A stretch of DNA of 35,600 bases from an archaeon. Its GTDB lineage: Archaea; B1Sed10-29; JAJRYS01. Shown here one piece after another: positions 26,322 to 35,504 of the stretch (the stretch's first letter is position 1; each line of letters begins with the position of its first letter). Position numbers and translations under genes: made by a program. Below the pieces are notes generated by a model, which was given only the letters and a program-made list of their open reading frames with translations, was not told the DNA's origin and searched no databases. The DNA is taken from positions 1 through 35,600 of the forward strand of contig JAJRYS010000012.1 in assembly GCA_024275665.1 (NCBI GenBank), read 5' to 3'.

Positions 26322-26537
26322 TCACTTCTTTCCTTTCCTGCTCATGTCCATGAGTACTTTTATAACGAGAACTATGAACAAAGCGTAGACAGGATACCAG
26401 AAGGCTTCTGACTGCGCATAAACAGCTCCTATGAACTCTCCTATTATCAATACTATGAGAGTATAAGATATGAAGAAGATGGTAACGTCTTCTATTTTGT
26501 TGAATACTTCTGTGATGGCTTTCCCAACAGCGCTCAT
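26322..26537 (-). CDS. Small membrane protein
   Basis: 71 aa with two hydrophobic segments; abuts the AsnB/Dph6 gene. Confidence 0.5.
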   Translation of the reverse strand: MSAVGKAITEVFNKIEDVTIFFISYTLIVLIIGEFIGAVYAQSEAFWYPVYALFIVLVIKVLMDMSRKGKK

Positions 26538-26572
26538 GTTTTTCTTTTTGTAAAAACGGGTTTAAAAAGGGT

Positions 26573-26905
26573 TTACATGAGCTTCATTTGCAGTTCCGCG
26601 AGTTTTTCCCTGAGCTCCTGGTTCTCTCTTCTCAATCTTTCAAGCTCTTCTTCTAACGGATTCTTCTGAGGCTGTTTTGGAGCTTCTTCTATCACCTTTG
26701 TAGGAGGATTGAGTTTTATTGGCTGTGCTTTCCAAATAGACCCATGTCCAAGCCCTGCGTTTGGATCTGGTCCTACTGGGTCTCCTCTTGGCTCAACTTT
26801 TAAGAAAATGTCATCGCGGTTCACGTTGCGCTGTGGGTTTCTTTGACGTGCCATCATCTCAGCTTGTGCTTCGTACTTCTTAATAATATCAGCTATCAAA
26901 GCCAT
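26573..26905 (-). CDS. Small protein with C-terminal coiled coil
   Basis: ORF with leucine-heptad C-terminus LEEELERLRRENQELREKLAELQMKLM. Confidence 0.5.
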   Translation of the reverse strand: MALIADIIKKYEAQAEMMARQRNPQRNVNRDDIFLKVEPRGDPVGPDPNAGLGHGSIWKAQPIKLNPPTKVIEEAPKQPQKNPLEEELERLRRENQELREKLAELQMKLM

Positions 26906-27012
26906 TGCGCACCGACCTTTTTTCCAGAACTATTTAAAAGAAAAAGCAACAACCCTTTAAAAAAGTTTCCTTCGCAATCCAAACCAAAAGAATTCAAAAC
27001 ACTTCGCAGAGG

Positions 27013-27702
27013 TTAGGATTTCTTAGCTTTTTTGAACACTCCGGTAAGAGTCCCTGCTTCTGCTCCTGCTATCAAACTCCTATTCACCACGTTGGCAAAC
27101 ATCCTCTTCACAGAATCCTTATCACGCAAGCCATCCAAAGAGTCAACGAACTCATTAAAAGACTTTAACAAAGCTTTTTTCTGCGCAGAATCAGCTTTCC
27201 TAATGCTTGACTGCTTTGCAGAGAACAACTCATACAACACTACTGCTACTGCGTGAGACAAGTTCAAAGCAGAATACTGCTTGCTGGTTGGAATCGTAAG
27301 CACCACGTCGCACTTCGCAAGTTCTTCATTAGTCAAGCCAGTACTCTCCCTTCCGAATACCAACGCAATCCTCCCGTCAACGTTCTTAACCTCTTCTGAG
27401 AACTCACGCACAGAATAACACTGCCTTACCACGTCATAACCAGCAGAAGTCTTAGCAGTAGTTCCGATGACGAAGTCAAAGCCTTCAAGCGCTTTTTCAA
27501 AACCACTGACAATGCGTGCTTCTTCCACGATGCCGTAAGCACGAGAAGCAAGCTTCCTGCACTCATCGCTTTTCAAATCACAAGCAGGATTCACTACCAC
27601 CAGTTCTTTCAAACCAAAATTAGTCATTACACGCGCAACGCTTCCAACGTTCCCAGCATTCTCAGGCTCCACGAGCACCACTGCTGCGTTCATATCAACC
27701 AA
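27013..27702 (-). CDS. TrmJ/SpoU-type RNA 2'-O-methyltransferase
   Basis: VLVEPENAGNVGSVARVMTNFGLKELVVVNP ... ALVFGRESTGLTNEEL ... LNLSHAVAVVLYEL SPOUT motifs. Confidence 0.9.
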   Translation of the reverse strand: MVDMNAAVVLVEPENAGNVGSVARVMTNFGLKELVVVNPACDLKSDECRKLASRAYGIVEEARIVSGFEKALEGFDFVIGTTAKTSAGYDVVRQCYSVREFSEEVKNVDGRIALVFGRESTGLTNEELAKCDVVLTIPTSKQYSALNLSHAVAVVLYELFSAKQSSIRKADSAQKKALLKSFNEFVDSLDGLRDKDSVKRMFANVVNRSLIAGAEAGTLTGVFKKAKKS

Positions 27703-28357
27703 GCATCCTTACGTATTCGCTGATTTCTTCTTTCGTGATTGAGCATCCTGCGAACTTTGCAGCGTACAACGCTGCTTCCAAGCAAGTTTTTCCCATGCAC
27801 TCGTCAAGCCATCCTTTCTCATACGCGAACGCGATTACCTCTGTTGACCTGAGCACGTTAATGTCAGACAGTTCTATTTTAATTTCCCTCAGCACATCTT
27901 TATCCATACTTACCTTGTACCCGGTTCTGTTCTGCATGTAGTCCCTTACTTTGACAGGGTCTTCTATCAAGTGCCTCGTCGTCCTCTCATCCACGAACAA
28001 CGCGTCTGCTTTCAACAGCTTGTAAGCAGCCATTGCTTCTGCTTCTCCGCGTTGCACTATCTTAACCCTCTTCCCCTTGTACTCCATCAACGAGTTAGTA
28101 AGATTTATCAATTCGTCTGCTTTTCTCTGCACTTCACCGTCATCAACTATTCTTAGCACTCCTTCGTCTATCAAGTGTTTTAACAACAACGCTTTGTACT
28201 TGAATAACTTCGTGTGAAAGGGGTGTTCTACTATCTCAGCAACCACTCCTCTCGTGATGAAGAGTTTGTGTTCTTCAGCAAGCTTTTCCACTACTTTGTT
28301 CAAGCAGTTGTCCCCAAGTGATATCAGCGAGCTTGAATCCCATACCAGCAAGCTCAT
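27695..28357 (-). CDS. PIN-like domain protein
   Basis: LLVWDSSSLISLGDN ... RGEAEAMAAYKLLKADALFVDERTTRHL; overlaps TrmJ-like gene. Confidence 0.62.
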   Translation of the reverse strand: MSLLVWDSSSLISLGDNCLNKVVEKLAEEHKLFITRGVVAEIVEHPFHTKLFKYKALLLKHLIDEGVLRIVDDGEVQRKADELINLTNSLMEYKGKRVKIVQRGEAEAMAAYKLLKADALFVDERTTRHLIEDPVKVRDYMQNRTGYKVSMDKDVLREIKIELSDINVLRSTEVIAFAYEKGWLDECMGKTCLEAALYAAKFAGCSITKEEISEYVRMLG

Positions 28358-28914
28358 TCCAACACCTTCCTAGTCATGAACCATCTTTCCCTAACGCTTT
28401 TAGTCTGAGTAAAGGGCCTTTCATGAATCTTAGTAGTGCCAACGTAGTCTATTAGTTCTGCTTTGCTTACTCCTGCTATTTCGCACGCGCGTGACAATGA
28501 CAAGCCCAAAGCATACATTCTTGAAGCCTGCTTTACTCTCGCGTGATGCACGACGTCAACTGCATAGTTGCCTGCTTGTTCGTCAAATTCTCTTATTCTT
28601 TCAAGCACTTGTGACAATGTTTCCTGCATGCTTTCCAAAGTGCTTTCTTTCTGGATTTCTTTCTTCAAGTAATAAGCCATGCTTTTCTTGAAAGAATCCC
28701 ATCCTGGAAGTTCTCTGAAGTGCTGTTTCCTAAGAAGCTTTGAAAAAGCATAAGCAATCAAAGCAAGCTCGAACAATGCTTTGTTGTCAGTGAAAGCAGA
28801 TTCTTCCACGAGCTTGTTGCTCATCACCCTCAGGGAGAAGGAATCATCTTCTTCAATGAGTTTGACTACTTCTGCCAAGTACTTGTCAATGCTTTCCTCA
28901 GTCACTATCTTCAT
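28354..28914 (-). CDS. Conserved archaeal hypothetical protein
   Basis: 4-nt overlap with PIN-like gene and adjacent to FEN-1; SLSRACEIAGVSKAELIDYVG helix-turn-helix-like segment. Confidence 0.62.
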   Translation of the reverse strand: MKIVTEESIDKYLAEVVKLIEEDDSFSLRVMSNKLVEESAFTDNKALFELALIAYAFSKLLRKQHFRELPGWDSFKKSMAYYLKKEIQKESTLESMQETLSQVLERIREFDEQAGNYAVDVVHHARVKQASRMYALGLSLSRACEIAGVSKAELIDYVGTTKIHERPFTQTKSVRERWFMTRKVLE

Positions 28915-29940
28915 TCAAAACCACTTGTCAATCCTTTGCTGCGTTTCTCTTTCCTCGTACGAAGTGATTAAAGCATCTACTACTTTTAAAACCCTGTCTT
29001 TTGAAAAATCATGCTCTTCCACCAGCACTTTCATTATCCTTACTTCGTCTGGTTTCTTCCACTCCAACGAGTAATCTTTGGTTATTCTTGGCTTTAGAAA
29101 GATTTTCCTCACTTCTCTTATTACTTCCTCGCATTCCATTCCTTTCTCCTTGCACGCGTCTTCGTATGACTTTCCTTGCTTCACTAGTTCTAGGGCTTTC
29201 TTCGGTCCTATTCCTTTAATGCCTTGGTTGAAGTCAGTGCCTATCATTAAGCCAATCTCTATTAACTGTTCGCGCGTAATACCAAGCCCTGCGAGTGTTT
29301 CTTCGAGTTCTATGAGTTCAGGCTTTATGACTACGTAAATGTTCTTGTTAGGAAGTTTCCTCTTGCCAGTAATGGCAAGGTTGCGGACGAGACGAGGAGC
29401 TCCGAACAGCAACGAGTCGTAGTCCTGGGAACCAGCAGCCCACACTTCTTTCTCCGCAGCCATGAAAGCAGCTTGTGCTTCTCCTTCTCCAGGAGCCTGT
29501 ACTACTGGCACGCCCATTGCTTCCAGCAATTCCTTAGAATCCTTGATCATGTCATCAGATAATCTGGAGGTTGCTTGCGCGTATTTCCTCAACTCCTTAA
29601 CACGCCCAGCCCTCTTGGCTTCTTCCAGTTTTTGTTTCGCTTTCTCTTTTGCTTCTTCTCTTTTCTCAATTGTGCTCTTCTTAAGCAAGGAGTGCTCGCC
29701 GTCGAAGATGAACACTGGTTTCACGCCGTTCTGAAGCAGGTTAGCAGTCCTGTAAAACAAGCCTGACAAGTGAGAAGTAATCCTGCCCTGCGAGTCCATT
29801 AAAGGCGTGCCATCATACTGCCTTATGATGCTCAGGAACTGGTACAACGAGTTGAAAGCATCAATGGCTATTTCACGCGTGTTCAAATCGCTCAAGCTGA
29901 TTTCCTTCTTCTCAACAAGGTCTCCTAACTGCACTCCCAT
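28915..29940 (-). CDS. fen: Flap endonuclease 1
   Basis: IAIDAFNSLYQFL, KPVFIFDGEH, APGEGEAQAAFMA, GSQDYDSLLFG, GTDFNQGIKGIGPKKAL; C-terminal PIP box QQRIDKWF. Confidence 0.96.
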   Translation of the reverse strand: MGVQLGDLVEKKEISLSDLNTREIAIDAFNSLYQFLSIIRQYDGTPLMDSQGRITSHLSGLFYRTANLLQNGVKPVFIFDGEHSLLKKSTIEKREEAKEKAKQKLEEAKRAGRVKELRKYAQATSRLSDDMIKDSKELLEAMGVPVVQAPGEGEAQAAFMAAEKEVWAAGSQDYDSLLFGAPRLVRNLAITGKRKLPNKNIYVVIKPELIELEETLAGLGITREQLIEIGLMIGTDFNQGIKGIGPKKALELVKQGKSYEDACKEKGMECEEVIREVRKIFLKPRITKDYSLEWKKPDEVRIMKVLVEEHDFSKDRVLKVVDALITSYEERETQQRIDKWF

Positions 29941-30025
29941 GAAAACTAACTACTAAGAACAAGAATTTAAAACCTGTTGCTTTGAACCTTTCCATGTTAA
30001 AAAACAGTGAACGCGGAGGGCGAGA

Positions 30026-30119
30026 TTTTCTCGCTGTCCAGCTGGCTTTTCCGCTGTTAAGCTGAACTAGTGCATGCGGCTTGAGCCGCGTGCGCTTAAG
30101 TGCCGGCTGGTTGCAGCCG
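30026..30119 (-). other. T-loop intron of tRNA-Ser (94 nt, 59/60)
   Basis: Splits TTCGAA^T; 3' bulge AAT as in tRNA-Val. Hairpins CGGCTG/CAGCCG, GCGGC/GCCGC and GTTCAGCT/AGCTGGAC. Confidence 0.8.
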
Positions 30120-30158
30120 TTCGAACTCGCGAGCCCCGAAGGGCACTGGCTTAGCAGG

Positions 30159-30200
30159 CTCGCCTCGCTCCGCCGCTCTTGGAAAAGCAGCGTGGGCGAA
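30159..30200 (-). other. Anticodon-stem intron of tRNA-Ser (42 nt, 30/31)
   Basis: BHB: central helix CGCT/GGCG, bulges GGT and AGC, intron helix TCGC/GCGA. Confidence 0.75.
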
Positions 30201-30214
30201 CCAGCGCAATACCA

Positions 30215-30258
30215 TTGCACCTGCAAAGGTGCAAACCAAAGGGTTTGCCGTTTGCGGT
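30215..30258 (-). other. D-loop intron of tRNA-Ser (~44 nt; boundary uncertain by a few nt)
   Basis: Removal restores D-loop TAGTGGTAT. Intron 3' GTGC can pair with GCAT of the D-stem leaving AGA/AAT bulges. Hairpins GCAAACC/GGTTTGC and TGCACC/GGTGCA. Confidence 0.68.
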
Positions 30259-30266
30259 CTATGCGA

Positions 30267-30301
30267 CCTCCGCGCTTTTAGTATTGTAGTGTGCATGGTT
30301 T
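30267..30301. repeat. Direct repeat copy 2 (tRNA-Ser 5' end plus 5' flank)
   Basis: 35-bp identity cctccgcgcttttagtattgtagtgtgcatggttt with 30348-30382, period 81 bp. Confidence 0.93.
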
Positions 30302-30347
30302 TAACCATGCGCGCTTTAGCGCCAGTCCGATAATGTCGGCTGTGCGG

Positions 30348-30382
30348 CCTCCGCGCTTTTAGTATTGTAGTGTGCATGGTTT
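30348..30382. repeat. Direct repeat copy 1, carrying a tRNA-Ser-like 5' fragment (GCGGAGGCCGCACAG on minus)
   Basis: Same 35-bp string; similarity continues imperfectly into the D-arm (GCGGAGGcCGCAcAG vs GCGGAGGtCGCAtAG). Confidence 0.93.
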
Positions 30383-30418
30383 AGTGTTGTATTTTTGTTC
30401 TTCTTTTCTTAAAAACTT

Positions 30419-31102
30419 TTACTCAATCATTATTCCTGCTGCTTCGTCAAGGGTTCCTACGCAGGTGATGTTTATTCCTTGCTCGTCTTGCACGAGCGGG
30501 CATTGTGCTTTTGGAATGAGGATTTTTTTCAAGCCGTATTCTTTTGCTGTTTTTACTTTGACTTCTAGTCCTGCTATTTCACCGATCCTGCCAGTGTCGT
30601 CAATGGTGCCTGTGATTGCCGTGTCTTGCCTGATTGTTTTGTTCTCTGCCAGGGCTATAAGAGCCACTGCTATTCCTGCTCCTCCTGAAGTTCCTTCAAT
30701 GTAATGTGCTTCTGCGCTTACTGTTATGAACAAGTCTTCGTTCCCAAGCGTTTCTCCTAAGTAATTTTCAACAGCAGTAATCACTATTTGCATTGAGTCT
30801 TGTAACTGCATGCCGTAAGAATGCAGTGTGGTTTCGAAGAACACCCTTCCCCTACCGGGTTTTTCACTCACTCTTATCCTCACAAGCTCGCCTGTTTCAT
30901 TATCTTCATGAATTCCTACTCCTATGACTGTAACTGAATGCTGTTCGTTGCAGTTAGTATTTTCTCTGGTTATTACTATCTCTTGCGTTGTCATTGATTG
31001 AGTGCTTTTTAAAGGGTTGTAGTTTATTATCATTCCTATTCCGAAGAATACTTCAAAGAGGATTATTATAATGAGTATTGCTATGAGTTTCTTTGCTTTC
31101 AT
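30419..31102 (-). CDS. Membrane-anchored/secreted Lon-like (S16) protease domain protein
   Basis: N-terminal TM; EGTSGGAGIAVALIAL (Ser), TGTIDDTGRIGEIAGLEVKVKTAKEYGLKKILIP (Lys dyad region). Confidence 0.82.
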   Translation of the reverse strand: MKAKKLIAILIIIILFEVFFGIGMIINYNPLKSTQSMTTQEIVITRENTNCNEQHSVTVIGVGIHEDNETGELVRIRVSEKPGRGRVFFETTLHSYGMQLQDSMQIVITAVENYLGETLGNEDLFITVSAEAHYIEGTSGGAGIAVALIALAENKTIRQDTAITGTIDDTGRIGEIAGLEVKVKTAKEYGLKKILIPKAQCPLVQDEQGINITCVGTLDEAAGIMIE

Positions 31103-31196
31103 AGGATGAACTCTCCTTGTCTTTATTTGTAACAGGTTTGCTTGGATACCATTCTCTATTATTTTTCATGCTTCCTGTTTTTTGTCATGGCTTGGG

Positions 31197-31445
31197 TCAT
31201 CTTTTTATTACAGCATTGTAAATCAGGGCTATTATTGCTCCTCCTATGGCTCCATCTATGAAACCCCATACTGCCCCTATGATTGAGCCTATGAATGTGG
31301 GGGAGTATCCTATGTACACTGATGCCAGTATTTCTACTACCTTTGTCCCCAATCCAAACAGAGCCATGAGGCCGAGGAGAAACACGTATGCTCCCCATGA
31401 TACCCCTAATCCGATAGCCAATGCTTTCACACTTAGTTTTTCCAT
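31197..31445 (-). CDS. Small glycine-rich membrane protein (holin-like)
   Basis: MEKLSVKALAIGLGVSWGAYVFLLGLMALFG...GAVWGFIDGAIGGAIIALIYN; start reassigned to internal ATG at 31445. Confidence 0.65.
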   Translation of the reverse strand: MEKLSVKALAIGLGVSWGAYVFLLGLMALFGLGTKVVEILASVYIGYSPTFIGSIIGAVWGFIDGAIGGAIIALIYNAVIKR

Positions 31446-31564
31446 GTCTACAATTACATTCGAGCTGTTTATAAATTTTCGTGTTAGGAAATAGTTTGAA
31501 AAACAATTTATTGTAACCAACGTTGCGTTTTTATATTCTTTTTGCTTTATCATAGGATGAAGGC

Positions 31565-34500
31565 GTGGTCTTTCCAAAGGTGGCGCATGTGACTTTCATT
31601 GAGAAAATGAAGATGAAGAATTTTAAATCTTTCACTAATACTGTTATTCCTTTCACTCCTGGTTATGTTGTAATAATAGGCCCTAATGGTAGTGGAAAGT
31701 CAAACATTCTTGATGCTTTGTGTTTTGCTATTGGCGCTTCTTCCATGAAACACTTAAGAGCAGAGAGGCTCACTGACTTGGTTAATCACAAGTCGAAAGA
31801 CAAGACTGCTCTGGTAGAAGTTGAAATCCGTGACAGAGGAGGAGAGCTTCACACTATTTCAAGGGCTATTGATTCTAAGGGAGTAAGTGTGTTCAGGTTG
31901 AATGGGAAGAGGACTACTAAGTTCCAGATCGAGGAACTTTTGCGTGCGATGAACGTGCATGCTGACGGCCATAACATTATCCTGCAGGGTGACGTGACGA
32001 GAGTAGTACGCATGACCCCAATGCAGAGAAGGCAGTTCCTTGATGAGATTTCAGGCATTGCTGAATACGAAGAGAAGAAACAAGAAGCAGGAAGAGAACT
32101 TGAGAAAGTAGAGCAGAAAATAAGAGACTCTTCACTCATCCTTTCAGAACGCGAAGGATACCTGCGCACTCTGGAAAAAGAAAAAGTGGAAGCAGAAGTC
32201 TACTTGAAACTGAAGAAAGAGGAAAAGCAGTTGCAAGCGTCACTGGTTAAGAAGGATTTGTCTTCTGTGGAAACTACTTTTTCCAACTTGTTGAAGTTCA
32301 TTGCTTCTGCCAAAGAGGATTTGGAGGAGTTCCAAAAAGAGAAGCAGAAACTGGATGAGGGCATTGAATTAGCAAACAAGGAAATCGATGCTCTTACTGA
32401 GGAGATTTTCAAGGAGAGTGATAAGAGGCAAGCAGCAGCGCGCAAAGAAGTGGAAGAGGTTAAAGCACGCCTCATGATCGCGGAGGAGAAGACTAAGGAC
32501 TTGCTTGCGAAGAAGGAAGAGCTTAAGAAAGCAAGAGAAGAGCTGAAGGAAAAACTCTTGGAAGTAAACAAGCAAGTCAAGGAGAAAGAGAAAGAACTCA
32601 GAGCACTGGGAAGAGAAGAAGACTCGTTGTTGAAAGAACTGCACGAAGTACAGAGAGAGCTTGAGGCTCTTACGAAGAAAGCAGGAGTGACTACTGGTTT
32701 TGACGAAGTGTTCAAAAAAATTGACGAGCTTGATGAGAAGATTAACAAGCAAAGGCAAGAACTCAGTAGAGTGGAGGCAGAGGTGGCCTCACAATCAGAA
32801 GTGCTGAAGATAAAGAAAGCAGCACTAGAAGAATCTAAGAAGAAAATAGAAGCGTTCAAAGAGAAGGGAAAAGAGTTTGAGGATAGAATAAACAAACTGG
32901 AGAAGGAGAAAAAACAAGCAGAAGAAGAGTTAAAAAAATTGGTAAAGGAAAAGGAAAAATTGTTTGAGAATGAGAAGCATGACAACGAATCACTGCGTAA
33001 GATAGAAGAAAAACTAACTGTTAAAAAGAAAGAACTCGCAAGGATAAATGCAAAAATAAGCGCTGCTAAGAGTATAGTAGAGTTGAAAGACGCTGCGAAA
33101 GCAGTGCTGGAGGCCAAGCTCCCAGGAATCATTGGAGCAGTGCGTGACTTGTGCTCTTACTCACAGAAACACGCAGCAGCTTTGGAGACAGCAGCAGGTC
33201 CGCGTTTGTTTTACATAGTTACTGAAACTGCTACTGCTGCTACTAACGCCGTAAAGTTCTTGAAGAAAAACAAGCTTGGGCGCGTTAGTTTCATTCCCCT
33301 TGATAGGATAAAGCCAACCAAGCCAAGCAAGGAAGTAAGAGAACTTGCTAAGAAAGAAGGAGTCATAGGATTCGCTGTTGATTTAGTGAAGTTTGACAAG
33401 AAACACGCTCTTGCTATTGAATTCGTGTTCGGAGACACTCTCATAGTCAAAGACATTGACGTTGTGAAAGAAATAGGCGTTCGGAAAGCACGCATGGTAA
33501 CGCTTGATGCTGACGTCGCAGAGTACTCTGGACTCGTGACTGGTGGTTTTTTCAAACACGCTGTAAGACAATCTGACTTAAAAGAACTGGAAAAACTCGA
33601 AGAAGAAGTAGAATCATTAGAAGAAGATAAGAAAGCAATAATCGCGAACCTGCATTCACTACGTGAGAAAATCAACGCTGTTGGTGATGAGAAGTCAAGA
33701 GCAGAAGTAAGACTCAAAGAAGCAGAAGTGCTGCTTAGGGAGATGAAAGAACGCATGAAGGAAAGCGAGCAGCCAGAATCACTGGAAAAACTTGAAAAAG
33801 AAGTAAACGAAGCAGAACTCGCTATAAAGAAATTGCTGATAAGAAAGAAAGAAGCCGAGGAAAAACTCAACAAGTTATTAGAAGAAAGAGTGAGGCTGAA
33901 GCAAGAAATCAACGTTCCTGACGTTGAAAAATTCTCAGAAGAACTTAAGAAAACAGAGTCAAAAGTAAACGAATTCAAGGAAAAACTCAACGAGTTGAAA
34001 GTAAGAAAAGCAAGCGCGAAATCAGAAATAGATAAAATATTCTTGGAAAGAATCAAAATGCTTGAAAAACAAGCAGACGACATTGACAAGGAAATAGGAA
34101 CGGCTGAAAACGAGTTAAGAAAGCTTGAAAAGCAAGGAGCAGAACTCGAAGTAGTTTTGAAAGAAAAAGAGAACAAAGTAAGAGAGTTAGCGTCGAGCAT
34201 GACCGAGTTGTTCAAGAAGAAAGAAGAGTTAGAGAAGAAGAGGAACAACTTAATGCAGGAAATAGGAACACTGAACAGGAAGATAGAAGAAGTAAGAGAA
34301 AAAATGAACGAAAAACAAGTGGAAAAAGCGAAAATAGAAGAAAAATACGCTGAGCTAAAAAAGCAATGGGAGAAATACAAAGAAATAGAAGTGCTGAGCT
34401 TGTCACGCGCCAAGCTTGAAGAAAAACTCGAGCAAGTTCAAAAACAACTTGAAAACATTGGAACAGTCAATCTGAAAGCAGTTGAAATGTATGAAGAGTA

Positions 34501-35071
34501 CGCGAAAGAGATAGAAGACATTAAGAAAAGAAAACAAAAACTCATGGAAGAAAAGCAGTCAATCCTTGACATGATAGAAGAGATAGACAAGAGAAAAATA
34601 GAAGCGTTCGCGGAAACCTTCCACGCGATTAACAAGAACTTTGACAAGTACTTTAAAGAGTTATACCCGGAACCAGGGTCAGAAGCGCATATTGCTCTTG
34701 AAAAGCCAGACGAGCCGATGTCAGGAGGATTGCTGATAAAAGCAAAGCCAAGAGGGAAGCAACTCAAATCAATAGACGCGCTAAGTGGTGGAGAGAAAAC
34801 GCTAACAGCAATAGCATTCCTATTCGCAGTGCAAGCGTACAACCCTTCACCATTCTACGTGCTTGACGAAATAGACGCAGCACTAGATGCTGAAAATGCT
34901 GAAAGAGTAGCCAACATGATAAAAAAATTCTCCAAAGACACACAATTAATTCTGATTACCCACAACCCAGTAGTCACGAGAAAAGCAGACCAAGTAATAG
35001 GAGTGCACATGAACAAAGAAGGGTCAAGCGTCATAGAGCTAAACTTGAAAAAGTATCAAGCACTCAACTAA
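31565..35071 (+). CDS. smc: Chromosome segregation protein SMC
   Basis: Walker A GPNGSGKSN, long coiled coils with hinge, signature LSGGEKTLTAIAFLFA, Walker B FYVLDEIDAALD. Confidence 0.97.
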   Translation: MVFPKVAHVTFIEKMKMKNFKSFTNTVIPFTPGYVVIIGPNGSGKSNILDALCFAIGASSMKHLRAERLTDLVNHKSKDKTALVEVEIRDRGGELHTISRAIDSKGVSVFRLNGKRTTKFQIEELLRAMNVHADGHNIILQGDVTRVVRMTPMQRRQFLDEISGIAEYEEKKQEAGRELEKVEQKIRDSSLILSEREGYLRTLEKEKVEAEVYLKLKKEEKQLQASLVKKDLSSVETTFSNLLKFIASAKEDLEEFQKEKQKLDEGIELANKEIDALTEEIFKESDKRQAAARKEVEEVKARLMIAEEKTKDLLAKKEELKKAREELKEKLLEVNKQVKEKEKELRALGREEDSLLKELHEVQRELEALTKKAGVTTGFDEVFKKIDELDEKINKQRQELSRVEAEVASQSEVLKIKKAALEESKKKIEAFKEKGKEFEDRINKLEKEKKQAEEELKKLVKEKEKLFENEKHDNESLRKIEEKLTVKKKELARINAKISAAKSIVELKDAAKAVLEAKLPGIIGAVRDLCSYSQKHAAALETAAGPRLFYIVTETATAATNAVKFLKKNKLGRVSFIPLDRIKPTKPSKEVRELAKKEGVIGFAVDLVKFDKKHALAIEFVFGDTLIVKDIDVVKEIGVRKARMVTLDADVAEYSGLVTGGFFKHAVRQSDLKELEKLEEEVESLEEDKKAIIANLHSLREKINAVGDEKSRAEVRLKEAEVLLREMKERMKESEQPESLEKLEKEVNEAELAIKKLLIRKKEAEEKLNKLLEERVRLKQEINVPDVEKFSEELKKTESKVNEFKEKLNELKVRKASAKSEIDKIFLERIKMLEKQADDIDKEIGTAENELRKLEKQGAELEVVLKEKENKVRELASSMTELFKKKEELEKKRNNLMQEIGTLNRKIEEVREKMNEKQVEKAKIEEKYAELKKQWEKYKEIEVLSLSRAKLEEKLEQVQKQLENIGTVNLKAVEMYEEYAKEIEDIKKRKQKLMEEKQSILDMIEEIDKRKIEAFAETFHAINKNFDKYFKELYPEPGSEAHIALEKPDEPMSGGLLIKAKPRGKQLKSIDALSGGEKTLTAIAFLFAVQAYNPSPFYVLDEIDAALDAENAERVANMIKKFSKDTQLILITHNPVVTRKADQVIGVHMNKEGSSVIELNLKKYQALN

Positions 35072-35077
35072 TCCTCC

Positions 35078-35497
35078 TCACTGGAACAACTGCATTGTCT
35101 GGTAAAAATTAATCCTGAAAACAAGCATAATGAAAGTGATGGAAATAATCCACAATAATCCTGTGATAGCACGCTGCTTAGCGAACTCCAAGTTGTTCTT
35201 CTTATCCAAATCATTAACCACGTGACCATAATAACCTACGAAGAAAGCGCTCACGTAATACGCTGGAATCAAAAGCATGAGCAGGAAAGGAATCAAAAAC
35301 AAGTCAACCCACCACGTCTTCTTCGAAAAACGAGTCTTAAAATCCCTGTCAATGTTAGGCAACAACACGCCGACAAAAGCAATGCTTACAATGCTCCAGA
35401 AAGCCTGCGAATACATGTTGCCGTTCACTAACACTGCGTACGTGAAGCCGAACAACGTTCCGAAAAACAAACTCCTCAAGTGCCTTTTGAGTTTCAT
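35078..35497 (-). CDS. Multi-TM membrane protein (DUF457/YdjM-like)
   Basis: Four hydrophobic segments, LLPNIDRDFKTRF and GYYGHVVNDLDKKNN polar motifs. Confidence 0.55.
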   Translation of the reverse strand: MKLKRHLRSLFFGTLFGFTYAVLVNGNMYSQAFWSIVSIAFVGVLLPNIDRDFKTRFSKKTWWVDLFLIPFLLMLLIPAYYVSAFFVGYYGHVVNDLDKKNNLEFAKQRAITGLLWIISITFIMLVFRINFYQTMQLFQ

Positions 35498-35504
35498 GAT
35501 TACT

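Larger units (their letters stand above)
30012..30273 (-). tRNA. tRNA-Ser(GCT) with three introns
   Basis: Spliced model: GCGGAGG TC GCA TAG^TGGTAT TGC G CTGG^C CTGCTAA GCCAG TGCCCTTCGGGGCTC GCGAG TTCGAA^T CTCGC CCTCCGC G. Long variable arm with UUCG loop, G73, all stems Watson-Crick. Confidence 0.85.

Noticed and set aside
30081-30377. Short ORFs on both strands at 29912-30377
   Set aside because: They cover tRNA-Ser(GCT), its introns and the upstream repeat; GC-rich RNA structure explains the open frames
30012-30382. CRISPR-like repeats near tRNA-Ser
   Set aside because: Only two copies with tRNA 5' sequence inside; no spacer array or cas genes
32200-34413. Long minus-strand ORFs of 310 and 400 aa
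   Set aside because: Antisense to smc; Ser/Phe/Leu-rich low-complexity translations are the mirror of Glu/Lys coiled-coil codons
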